This document shows positions 8,861-16,279 of a stretch of 19,425 nt of DNA, in pieces. Source of the DNA: Chrysochromulina parva (Eukaryota; Haptophyta; Prymnesiales; Chrysochromulinaceae); assembly GCA_002887195.1 (NCBI GenBank), contig PJAB01000885.1:1-19425 (forward strand). Reading direction: 5' to 3'. The notes beneath the pieces are model-generated. The model saw only the letters and a program-made list of their open reading frames with translations. It made no database searches and was not told where the DNA came from. Made by a program: the position numbers and the translations under genes. The first letter of the stretch is position 1; each line of letters starts with the position of its first letter.

Positions 8861-9373
8861 TCAGTCTTCGACGGGTGCGGCCGCTTCTGCTACTGCAAAT
8901 CCCTCGCCATGCCGCCGGGTCCCAGGCGTCGCCGGGGCCGGCTTGGGTGCAGATGCAAACTCCCACTTTCGGCGGCAGATTGGGCATGTGTTTTTGTTGT
9001 GCAGCCATGTCGTGATGCACATCAGGTGGAAGTAGTGCGAACACTGCGTGAGCACAGCAAAGCAGCCCCTGTGAGTGGCATGGAGCAACGGCGGGCAAGG
9101 TGTCGTGTGCGAGAGGAGAGAAAGAGCGCACCCTGCCCCAAACGACAGGCGAGTCGTCTCCTGGACCCGCCGCACCGGGTGCACACCCGTCGAGCGGCAT
9201 ATCTGCGAGAGTGCACAACGAGATGCACGTAAGGGAGCGCGGGAACGAGGTACAAAGCTTTCGGAAAGGACGGGCAGAGAGCTGAGCCACGCACGGCAGA
9301 TGCCGCAGACATCGTCCTCCGTAGTCCACGTCCAGCTCGCAACCGCGTGCCAGTTTTTGATGGTCACCTTCAT
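8861..9373 (-). CDS. APC11: APC11-like RING-H2 subunit of the anaphase-promoting complex (three exons)
   Basis: Exons 9373-9295, 9202-9132 and 9043-8861 give 110 residues. The start MKVTIKNWHAVASWTW and CGIC match APC11, the catalytic RING subunit of the APC/C E3 ubiquitin ligase that drives mitotic exit. Exon 2 gives DGC..PGDDSPVVWG and exon 3 gives CSHYFHLMC and CPICRRKW. All eight RING-H2 ligands are present: C23, C26, C51, H53, H56, C59, C70, C73, with numbering equal to human APC11 (from memory) up to C59. The third-zinc ligands of human APC11 (C34, C37, C44, H58) are A34, A37, S44 and M58 here. R27 is His. A C-terminal tail of about 30 residues rich in Ala/Pro is extra compared with the usual 84-residue protein. 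No single frame reads through; the exons need both introns. Confidence 0.88.
   Translation of the reverse strand: MKVTIKNWHAVASWTWTTEDDVCGICRAWLSSLPVLSESFVPRSRAPLRASRCALSQICRSTGVHPVRRVQETTRLSFGAGCALSLLSHTTPCPPLLHATHRGCFAVLTQCSHYFHLMCITTWLHNKNTCPICRRKWEFASAPKPAPATPGTRRHGEGFAVAEAAAPVED
9044..9131 (-). other. APC11 intron 2 (88 bp)
   Basis: Donor GGCAGG|GTGCGC after the VVWG codons, and acceptor GCTCACGCAG|TGTTCGCAC. Phase 0. It joins WGR directly to CSH, matching the WGQCSH junction of the family with no gap. Confidence 0.8.
9203..9294 (-). other. APC11 intron 1 (92 bp)
   Basis: Donor C|GTGCGT after the CGIC codons, and acceptor CTCTCGCAG|ATATGCCG. Phase 1. It restores the frame into the DGC...PGDD block that lies in a different reading frame from exon 1. 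Confidence 0.8.
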
Positions 9374-9643
9374 GCCACAATTCGTCCCGCAACTCGCTGG
9401 AGGCATTCGTCGACGAATTGTTCGGGCTCGCGACTCACTTGCTGCAAGACGCGATTGTTCGGGCGCGTCAGTGCAGCGTCCACAAAATGCTTCGCCGTGA
9501 ACGCGCGGAAGCACGGATAAACAGCAACATGCGGATCGCGGAAATCAGAGGAGTGAGTTTTCGTTGGCGATCCCGACTATCGGTTTCTGCACGAATACCC
9601 TCCCCCCTAGGATCCCCTTTCTCTAAGGACGCACGCGTGAACC
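9374..9643. promoter_or_regulatory. Shared divergent promoter region of APC11 and the sirtuin
   Basis: 270 bp separate the APC11 ATG (minus) from the sirtuin ATG (plus), so both promoters and both leaders must lie here. ATTGTTCGGGC occurs twice in direct orientation (9417-9427 and 9454-9464). No TATA box is evident. The sirtuin ATG has a good context (ACCATGG at the second, in-frame ATG at 9653). Confidence 0.55.
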
Positions 9644-11704
9644 ATGGACACCATGGCTGAACTGGCGGCATCACGTCTCTCATCAGCCGATGTGTCGTCC
9701 TCATCAGCCGACGTGTCGTCGCGCGAGGCGCGCAAGCTGGAGCAACAGGCCTTGCGCCTCGCCGCTGAGGCGGCACGAGAGCTGCAGCGCAAGCTCAAAG
9801 CAGCCCTGCGCGAGCCCTCGCCTGAGCGCTCAGCGGATGCTCGTGCTCTGCTTGAGGCGCACCCGGAAGAGACCGCAAAGCTACGTGCGTCGGCTGCCAA
9901 AGCTGCCAGGGTGAAGGAGCAGCAAGAGGTCAATGCGACCGAGGTGGAGGAGGACGAAGCCACACTTCGCGTTAAGATCGCTGCCCTGGCCGACATGCTG
10001 CGTGAGGCAAAGCACGCGGTCGTTTATACGGGTGCAGGGATGAGCACAGCCGCGGCGATCCCTGACTATCGCGGCCCACAAGGACTGTGGACGCTGCACA
10101 ATAAAAAGGGCGGCGGCAGCAGCTCAGCCGCAGGGGGGACACGCAACGCGCCGTGCGCGGCGCGGGCGGTCATGGGGCAGAGCTTCGCGGAGACGCGGCC
10201 GACGATAGGGCACCTGGCGCTCGCGGCGCTGGTGCGCAAGGGCCTGATCAAGCAAGTAATCTCGCAGAACGTCGACGGGCTGCACCTGCGCTCGGGCGTG
10301 CCGCCGAGCAAGCTGTGCGAGCTGCACGGTAACGTCTTCCGCGAGCGATGCCCGAGCTGCGGCAAGGAGTACGTGCGTCCATTTGACGTGACCGGGAAGA
10401 GCTCGTTCCACAGGCATGGGACTGAGCGCGCGTGCGAGCGCAAGGTGTGCAACCGCGCCGAGCTGCGCGACACCATCGTCTATTTCGGCGAGTCGATCGC
10501 GCCCGCCGACCTCTCCACCGCGATGGAGCACTCGGAGCGGTGCGATCTGGCCATCTTTCTCGGCAGCTCTCTGAAAGTGCTGCAGCACTACAAGTTCATC
10601 TGGCAGTTGCCGCCCAAGCCACAGCGCAAGCGCATGGTGATCGTCAACCTGCAGCCCACGCCCAAGGACCACGCCGCCGAGCTGCGCCTCCACGGCCGGT
10701 GTGACACCGTGCTCGAGCAGTTGCTGGTTAGCCTTGGGATGCCCTACCTGCCCTACCAGCCAGCCAAGGATGAGGTCCTTAAGAGGCAGGTCGAGCCCGC
10801 GCGCGGCTCGGAGCTCATGCGCTCAAAGGCCGAGAGGGAAGCGGCCGATGCGCGCGAGGAGGCCGAGGCTGCAGCCTCCGGAGCTTCGCTGGACGAGGCG
10901 GGCCAAGGGCCACCAACTGCGTCGGCGGCCGAGGCGGCGGTGAAGGGCATTGATTGGTCAGTCAAGATCGAGACGGACGGCGCTGAGGTGGCCGCTGACG
11001 ATGCGGCTGATGCGAAGGAGGCCAAAGACGACGGCGGCAGTGACGAGGGTGACGACGGCGATGGGGACGATGTAGAATTAGAGGGCGGCGGCCACCATGC
11101 GGCGATGCCGCCACCGAAGAGACGCAAGAAAAGTGGATGGAGCACCAAGCGCCGCAGCCTCCCTCGCGCATTCCCAGCGGGGGCACCCCCGGCTAAGGCC
11201 CAGGATGAAGCCGCTTCGATCGCCACAGCTGCCGCTGCTCCCGCCTCCGCCGTTGCTGCTGCCACTGCCGCCGCTGCTGCTGGTGCTGGTGCTGCGCCGC
11301 CGCCTCCGCTGAAGCGGGCGGCTTCGCCCCGGTTGCGAGCACCATCACCTCGGCTGCTAGCACGGCAGTCGTCGCTTTCGTCGGTGGTCGGTGCGGCTTC
11401 GAGCACGGGCACGGCCGCCCCGAGCACCTCATCGCCTCTTGCCCTGCCAGTGGCGCGACCACCCCCGGCCGAGGCAGCGCCATCTCCAGCCCCAGCACCA
11501 GCCGCCCCAGCACCAGCCGCCGCCCCAGCACCAGCCGCCGCCCCAGCACCAGCCGCTCCTGCTAAAAAGTGCACGGCGAAGTGCGGCTTCTTTGCTAGCA
11601 GCGCCAGCGCAGACGGGATGTGCTCCAAATGCAGTGCTAAGCACGCAGCAGAGCTCGCAAGCTGGCACGGCGCGCTGTCGAAGAACAAGAAGCGGCAGGC
11701 GTAA
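9644..11704 (+). CDS. SIRT7-like NAD-dependent deacetylase with C-terminal A20 zinc finger
   Basis: 686 residues without introns. N-terminal Ala/Glu-rich helical part (about 25-115), then the sirtuin core (about 116-370). The core has the NAD loop GAGMSTAAAIPDYRGPQGLW (130-149), QNVDGLHLRSG (208-218), catalytic His228 in ELHGN, Zn ligands C236/C239 and C264/C269, GSSLKV (307-312) and VNLQPTPKD (334-342). These features are closest to class IV sirtuins of SIRT7 type, which deacylate histones and nucleolar proteins. The C-terminal part has an acidic stretch (about 467-480), a basic likely nuclear signal PPKRRKK (490-496) and a long Ala/Pro linker. Last comes C643-x3-C647-GFF-x10-C660-x2-C663, the A20-type zinc-finger pattern, often ubiquitin-binding. 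Nuclear location inferred. The A20 fusion is unusual for a sirtuin as far as I know. Confidence 0.9.
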   Translation: MDTMAELAASRLSSADVSSSSADVSSREARKLEQQALRLAAEAARELQRKLKAALREPSPERSADARALLEAHPEETAKLRASAAKAARVKEQQEVNATEVEEDEATLRVKIAALADMLREAKHAVVYTGAGMSTAAAIPDYRGPQGLWTLHNKKGGGSSSAAGGTRNAPCAARAVMGQSFAETRPTIGHLALAALVRKGLIKQVISQNVDGLHLRSGVPPSKLCELHGNVFRERCPSCGKEYVRPFDVTGKSSFHRHGTERACERKVCNRAELRDTIVYFGESIAPADLSTAMEHSERCDLAIFLGSSLKVLQHYKFIWQLPPKPQRKRMVIVNLQPTPKDHAAELRLHGRCDTVLEQLLVSLGMPYLPYQPAKDEVLKRQVEPARGSELMRSKAEREAADAREEAEAAASGASLDEAGQGPPTASAAEAAVKGIDWSVKIETDGAEVAADDAADAKEAKDDGGSDEGDDGDGDDVELEGGGHHAAMPPPKRRKKSGWSTKRRSLPRAFPAGAPPAKAQDEAASIATAAAAPASAVAAATAAAAAGAGAAPPPPLKRAASPRLRAPSPRLLARQSSLSSVVGAASSTGTAAPSTSSPLALPVARPPPAEAAPSPAPAPAAPAPAAAPAPAAAPAPAAPAKKCTAKCGFFASSASADGMCSKCSAKHAAELASWHGALSKNKKRQA
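9680..9721 (+). repeat. 21-bp tandem duplication in the sirtuin 5' coding part
   Basis: TCATCAGCCGAYGTGTCGTCN is repeated head-to-tail at 9680-9700 and 9701-9721, giving SSADVSS twice. In-frame, near-identical, apparently recent. Confidence 0.85.
11490..11555 (+). repeat. CCCCAGCACCAGCCG minisatellite in the sirtuin linker
   Basis: CCCCAGCACCAGCC starts at 11490, 11505, 11523 and 11541 (spacing 15, 18, 18), encoding Ala-Pro runs just before the A20 finger. In-frame length variation between alleles is likely. Confidence 0.9.
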
Positions 11705-12492
11705 GTCGAGCGGTAACAATACGGTGTTTTGTGTTTTGTGTCTCAACCGATTTGTGTTTACTGTGTCTCAACCTCCTCACATCAAATAAAAATTAAATCA
11801 CAAAAAGTAGACCCCTCAAGGCCGAAGTCCGTTTAAGTGAGTGTGAGAACACAGTGTATACAAGAGTGATGAGTGTTAGTACGACTATTAAGCTTCCCCC
11901 GCCCATAACGCCACGCTTTGCATGCTTGGGTCTGTGCCCTCGCCACGTGTGCCGTTGCCGCTCCGCGGCGGTCGTTACTTACTTACTTAAGAGTGTTAAC
12001 TATTAAGCGACACCGTTGCGTCCTGTAGCCAGTGCCAGCGGTGCCCCCTGGCCCGTGCCCGTGCGGTGTGAACTGTGAAGCGTCTAGGAAACGCGTCCCG
12101 CCGACTCCCGCGGAGTCCCTTTTTCTTTGCAGATTTTAGAAAAACCCCAGGATTACAACCACACATGAAATGATGACAGATGCGAGAAGCGAGATGGACT
12201 CGATTCTATTGTCAATCGGTCTACGGTCATGTGAAACATGTTCATGTACACAGGGCATGTACAGACTACAGTATCCCAGTAGCCGGCGCAAATCCGGATA
12301 CGTAACACTATTTGCGTGATGACATTTATTTCATGTCTCGGTCATCATGTTGAGCGCGGAGCGCGGCCGACGCGCCTGTGTTTGGGGCAGAGTCGCAAAT
12401 TTGGATTTCTCCCCGCGTCGCTCCCACCCGTTCGCCGGGAACGCTCGCCTGCGAGCCCACGCTGCGTCAGCGCGTGCTTGCAAACACGTGCC
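11705..12492. other. Intergenic region: sirtuin 3' UTR and upstream region of the membrane protein
   Basis: About 790 bp, less GC-rich than the genes. TGTGTCTCAACC is repeated at 11737-11748 and 11762-11773 in the sirtuin 3' flank. CATGTACA occurs twice around 12243-12265. CCCTTTTTCTTTGCAG (ending 12132) looks like a strong 3' splice site. Open frame continues upstream of the next CDS to 12316 but is not convincing as coding. No RNA gene recognised. Confidence 0.5.
11785..11790 (+). terminator. Polyadenylation signal AATAAA for the sirtuin gene
   Basis: AATAAA lies 80 nt past the sirtuin stop codon in an A/T-rich patch, preceded by T/G-rich sequence. It is the only canonical AATAAA seen close behind a gene end in this window, so its use is plausible but unproven. 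Confidence 0.5.
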
Positions 12493-14217
12493 ATGCCGCC
12501 CAAGGACGACGACGATGACCTGCCACCTGAAGATGACGACAATGACGACGTCGAAAAGGCAAAGCAACCCCTTCTCGGCGACGGAAAGGGAGGCAAGAAG
12601 GTACCGTCGTCGGATTCGGCGCTGCCTGGACCATCGCAGTTGCCACCACCTTCTCCACGCAACATCCCACCTCCATCACCACGGGATAGGATGCGACAAC
12701 TCAGTGCCAGCACTCCACGGACCCCACGCGGCGAAGCGCCTTCAGAAGCGCCAGCATCTGTGAGACCTGAGCTCGATGTTGAGGCACTGGCGAAGCTGGC
12801 TGAGGATGCAATCAATGATCCCAAAGCATTACTCGAGCTCGCAAAACACAATCCTGCAGCGGCCCAAGCCATCGAGTTCGCGCAAAAAATTAAGGAAGAC
12901 CCAGCAGCAGCAGCGCTGGCAGCAGCAGAAGCGCTAAAGAAAATCAGGCCGCCAACAGTTGAAGAGCTTAAGGAGCAGGCTGAGCTCGCCAAGAAGGAGG
13001 CAGAGGAGACCAAGGCGGCTGCGCTGAAGGTCTATAAAGAGATGATGGCGGATAAACCTCCCCCGTGCTTTCCGATGGCCGATGTCAGCAAGCGAATGGA
13101 ACGATACGTGGATCTGCTCATTCACGCCATTCCTGAGGGCAAAATTCCTCCCTCAGTGGAACCTCTCAAACCCAAGATCCTCTTAGCCATCCAGATAGGC
13201 TCGACATCTGCAGGCTATTTGTTTTGGATCGGTCGATGGATCTACAAAATATGGTGCCTGCTTCCCTTCAATGTCACACAGATGCTCTTCGGCATCTCGC
13301 TTTGCTACTTTGGCGGGACGTTCACGACGAGCATTGCCGCTATGGAAGCTTTCCGCACGATGGGTGGCGAGAAAGCCAAAAGGGATTTTGACGCGCTCAT
13401 CGCGGAGCTCAGGCCGGCTTTTGAAGCAAATGCCAAGGATGACGAGGAGGATCTCGACGGCGATGGTGTCGCTGATGTCGATCAGCTCACCCCTCCACAA
13501 CTGATGCAGCGCAAAGTGTTGCTTCTTGTCACAACGGTCAGACAACCAGAAAAGATACAAGAAGCTGTCGGGTCCATTTATGCTGCCTTTCTTGCCGTCA
13601 TCGCGACGCTCAAGCTGGAATTCGCCGCGACAACGGCGATGGCCATGGGCGTAGCAGACATGGTCAAGAAGCCTTTGATCAAAGTTCTCGAGCCGCCCCT
13701 GCTGAAAGCGCTTCCAGAGAACACGCACCAGTGGGTCCGGCCAACGATCGACTCGAGCTTCCGAATCGCCGCCATTATCTTTGCATGGTACGTGCAGCAG
13801 ATTATATCGGCGTTCTATTCAGCGCTGCGCGGCGGCAAGCTCTTCGCCGAAGGGCTGTTCAACATCATCGCTGAAAAGGCCAAGAAGGGCCTCATCCTGT
13901 GCCCTGGCCTGGTCGGTCCAGACTGGGATCCGAATGATTCATACATGGACGAGATCATCGCCTGGATCCTGGCTTTTCAAGGCTTCATGTTCCAGATCAA
14001 TACAGGCTTCAAACTTCAATTCCCCTTCAATATCATCTTCTTACCACTCACAATCCTTGAGTGGTATCTGCGCTTCCAAATCTCTTCGGACGTGATGAAA
14101 GACGGCGGCAGTGGCCGGCGGCTCCTTGACGAGCACTCAATGTGCGCTGAGGCCGAGGCGTGCTGCGTTGCTGCCGGATGGACGAATGTGACGCAAGACG
14201 TTTTGGACTATTCATAG
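12493..14217 (+). CDS. Multi-pass membrane protein of unknown function with acidic N-terminus
   Basis: 574 residues from the ATG at 12493 (GCCATGCC); the frame is open to 12316, but the acidic MPPKDDDDDL start fits better. Residues 1-90 are acidic, then Pro/Ser-rich and probably disordered. 95-190 is Ala/Glu/Lys-rich helix. Hydrophobic segments lie at about 228-256, 258-282, 358-380, 423-445, 485-503 and 508-528, so perhaps four to six membrane passes. Between them D320-x-D322-x-D324-G-x-x-D328 has the spacing of an EF-hand-like calcium loop. Conserved-looking stretches include QRKVLLLVTTVRQPEKIQ (339-356) and PGLVGPDWDP (471-480). I do not recognise a named family; similar uncharacterised proteins may exist in other algae. 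No introns needed. The C-terminal tail is Cys/Ala-rich (551-561). Confidence 0.75.
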   Translation: MPPKDDDDDLPPEDDDNDDVEKAKQPLLGDGKGGKKVPSSDSALPGPSQLPPPSPRNIPPPSPRDRMRQLSASTPRTPRGEAPSEAPASVRPELDVEALAKLAEDAINDPKALLELAKHNPAAAQAIEFAQKIKEDPAAAALAAAEALKKIRPPTVEELKEQAELAKKEAEETKAAALKVYKEMMADKPPPCFPMADVSKRMERYVDLLIHAIPEGKIPPSVEPLKPKILLAIQIGSTSAGYLFWIGRWIYKIWCLLPFNVTQMLFGISLCYFGGTFTTSIAAMEAFRTMGGEKAKRDFDALIAELRPAFEANAKDDEEDLDGDGVADVDQLTPPQLMQRKVLLLVTTVRQPEKIQEAVGSIYAAFLAVIATLKLEFAATTAMAMGVADMVKKPLIKVLEPPLLKALPENTHQWVRPTIDSSFRIAAIIFAWYVQQIISAFYSALRGGKLFAEGLFNIIAEKAKKGLILCPGLVGPDWDPNDSYMDEIIAWILAFQGFMFQINTGFKLQFPFNIIFLPLTILEWYLRFQISSDVMKDGGSGRRLLDEHSMCAEAEACCVAAGWTNVTQDVLDYS

Positions 14218-14737
14218 TGAACAAGCTTTTGTAAGAGCTCAGACACACACCAGGGTCCGGGCGGGCGCGACGAAGCGCGAGGCAGCGCCCCCGCGGGCTC
14301 ACGCGGGCAGATCGTCAGAGCTCGCGCTGGTGTCCCGTCCGCGGGCGAGGCGCGTCCGCGCGTGCCACTGTTGACCTACTGAGCTACTAACTGAGTTTGC
14401 AGTTTCCACATTCCAGTTTGGGTACTGACCCTGAGCCGAGGCGTACTGTAGTTCTGCTGTATTAGGAACCTATTGGCCCCCGCCCCGCCATCATGAATGT
14501 ACCGTACGCGACCGTTCCGGGGCTTCGGCCTTCGGGGTCCATCCCCAACGGCCGTACTATGGTGTTGAGTATGGTGGGAAGCAACTCGCTTGATTAGTAC
14601 TCGTAGCGCGCACGAGCTCACGACTCGACTCGACTCCGTCGGGCGCGGCACACCGCGAACGGGAACGAGCGGGGCACGCCCCGCCCCCCGGTCGCGGCCT
14701 ACCGTACCGCAGCGCAGTGGCGGCGCGCTTTCTCCGT
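14218..14737. other. Intergenic region between convergent genes
   Basis: 520 bp between the membrane protein and the methyltransferase stop. It shows GC-rich stretches and a short CTCGA-type simple repeat (about 14624-14637). No gene, tRNA box pattern or AATAAA recognised. Confidence 0.5.
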
Positions 14738-14754
14738 TCACACATTTGTGAACG
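14735..14754. other. 8-bp perfect hairpin spanning the methyltransferase stop codon
   Basis: CGTTCACA-CATT-TGTGAACG: arms 14735-14742 and 14747-14754 with a 4-nt loop. The minus-strand stop codon TGA (14740-14738) lies in one arm. It may influence 3' end formation, or be chance. Confidence 0.5.
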
Positions 14755-16051
14755 TGATGCGCACCGCAGCCTGTCCGCTGACAAGACTGATGCCAAGATA
14801 CTCGTACCGCCATCCGCGACTCGCGACGACCTCTTGGAAGGCCTTGAACTCGTCGTCACGCCAGCGCGAGGTCATTACATACTCGTCGAAGACGATTACT
14901 GTCCCCGCTACAATCCTCTCGTGCAGCGCTTCGAAAATCTGCCGTGTCGAGCTGTACAAGTCGCAATCCACATTCATGAAACGCACGGGGCCAGCGGCAA
15001 GCTTGAGGAAGCCTGGCAGCGTCTGGTCAAAGGTGCCCACGTGATAGCGGACGTTGGAGGGCGCAGGTGGGAGCCGATTATCTGTGCTGTACGAGCCGCG
15101 CTGCTCACCCTCCGTCCAGTCCTCCGGCAGACCTGAGAATGTATCAAAACCATGAACCGTCGCGCTAGGGAGCCGTTCGGCGATCATGCGTATCGACTTG
15201 CCAAAGTAGACGCCGAATTCAAGCACGAGCCCGTCGTTGAGTTGAGGCGCAACCTCGTCCAGCGCAAGGTGCAGCATGTCGTGCGTGTAATAGTGCGTCG
15301 ACGTCGCGAGTTTGCCAGCTCCTGAGCTCAAGCTTGCGAGCTTGCCAGCGAAAGGAAGACTCCTCATGTAATCCCAGCTGGTCAGGCGATGCTGAGGCAG
15401 CACGTGGCTGTACCTCGCTCGCAGCTCGGCGCTCTCAGCACCTAGAGCACGCTCGGTAAGCACAAGCAGATGGAAGGCCGAGTCGCCATCATGCGGCTCA
15501 AGTGCAAGCACTTGTTGATGGCTCTCAGTTGCCTCCTGTACCAGTCCGAGAGAGTCGGCGCAGACGCCGCGTCCGTAGAGTCCAAGGAGGTGAGCTCCGC
15601 GCAGACCGCACGTCGGGCCGTTGAAATAACGCGTGGCGTCGCACGCCTCGCGGTAGAGCTGAAGCGCACGGTGCTTTTCGCCTCGTCCGTCGAGCAGCAC
15701 GTTGGCCAAGTACATCTTCCATCGGCTGTGATTGGCTGACAAGCCTTCGTAGACTGCTATCGCCTCCTCGATGTAGCCAATGTCCTCATACAGCATGCCG
15801 AGCCAAAGCCGGCGCTGCTGATGCTCAAAGACGTCGTCTGATGTGCATTTCACTGCCTGCTGCATGTGAGCAATAGCTTCAATCATCTTGCCGGTCGCCT
15901 CGAGCTCCCGTGCGCTCGAATGCCAAAGGGTAGCTAAGTCCGCGGACGCGGACACCATTGCAGCGGGCACGTGCCGAGCGGGCAGCAATGCGTTAGGCGC
16001 GAGCCTGCGTGAGAACAGCGGTGTGAGCGTGAGAAGCACGGCCACGGCCAT
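14738..16051 (-). CDS. TPR protein fused to a TylF-type SAM-dependent O-methyltransferase
   Basis: 437 residues from the ATG at 16051, chosen because MAVAVLLTLTPLFSRR looks like a signal or organelle-targeting peptide; the frame is open to 16507 but passes through the repeats upstream. Residues about 40-205 are helical TPR-like repeats (for example YEDIGYIEEAIAVYEGL, 88-104, and a repeat near 164-186). The C-terminal domain (about 255-437) is a methyltransferase of the TylF/macrocin type: motif I LEFGVYFGKSI (277-287), GFDTFSGLPEDW (301-312), NVDCDLYSST (360-369), VFDEY (387-391). Family members O-methylate sugars or small hydroxylated compounds, usually with a metal ion bound by Asp residues such as those here. 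Substrate unknown. TPRs may bind a partner or dimerise. Confidence 0.82.
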   Translation of the reverse strand: MAVAVLLTLTPLFSRRLAPNALLPARHVPAAMVSASADLATLWHSSARELEATGKMIEAIAHMQQAVKCTSDDVFEHQQRRLWLGMLYEDIGYIEEAIAVYEGLSANHSRWKMYLANVLLDGRGEKHRALQLYREACDATRYFNGPTCGLRGAHLLGLYGRGVCADSLGLVQEATESHQQVLALEPHDGDSAFHLLVLTERALGAESAELRARYSHVLPQHRLTSWDYMRSLPFAGKLASLSSGAGKLATSTHYYTHDMLHLALDEVAPQLNDGLVLEFGVYFGKSIRMIAERLPSATVHGFDTFSGLPEDWTEGEQRGSYSTDNRLPPAPSNVRYHVGTFDQTLPGFLKLAAGPVRFMNVDCDLYSSTRQIFEALHERIVAGTVIVFDEYVMTSRWRDDEFKAFQEVVASRGWRYEYLGISLVSGQAAVRITFTNV

Positions 16052-16127
16052 TTCTAGGAACCCCAGACTATCTGGTCGGCCCCGGGTCAAAAAACACCAA
16101 AAGGGCCTCGGAAAACACCGGGGGAGA

Positions 16128-16276
16128 ACCGGTAAAAAGACACCGGGGGGAGCCGGGACACACACGGGACAGACACACGAACCGCACTCCCCGGTAGATG
16201 TCTTTGAACGGTACATGTTCAAAGACACCGGTACCGGTAAAAAGACGCCGTGGGGAGCCGGGACACACACGGGACA
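16128..16276. repeat. Two 44-bp direct repeats upstream of the methyltransferase
   Basis: A 44-bp segment beginning ACCGGTAAAAAGAC occurs at 16128-16171 and again at 16233-16276, with two mismatches and a 105-bp offset. Shorter related pieces (AAAACACC, CACCGGGGG) lie at about 16090-16127. They sit 77-225 bp upstream of the proposed ATG, in the promoter or 5' UTR. Confidence 0.9.
16199..16227. other. 11-bp perfect inverted repeat with 7-nt loop
   Basis: TGTCTTTGAAC-GGTACAT-GTTCAAAGACA: arms 16199-16209 and 16217-16227. It lies between the two 44-bp repeats; weaker pairing (CCGGTA/TACCGG) extends outward. It could be a protein-binding palindrome or an mRNA hairpin in the methyltransferase leader. 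Confidence 0.85.
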
Positions 16277-16279
16277 CAC

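Noticed and set aside
8712..9392. Uninterrupted 226-residue minus-strand protein over the APC11 gene
   Set aside because: Only exon 2 of APC11 lies in this frame; the MKVTIKNW start and the CSHYFH...CPIC part are in another frame and need the two introns.
10753..11688. 311-residue minus-strand open frame opposite the sirtuin C-terminal part
   Set aside because: Ala/Gly/Ser low complexity antisense to the Ala/Pro linker; the plus strand has the A20 finger.
14218..14737. tRNA or other small RNA gene in the intergenic region
   Set aside because: Looked for the A and B box patterns and a cloverleaf by eye; none found.
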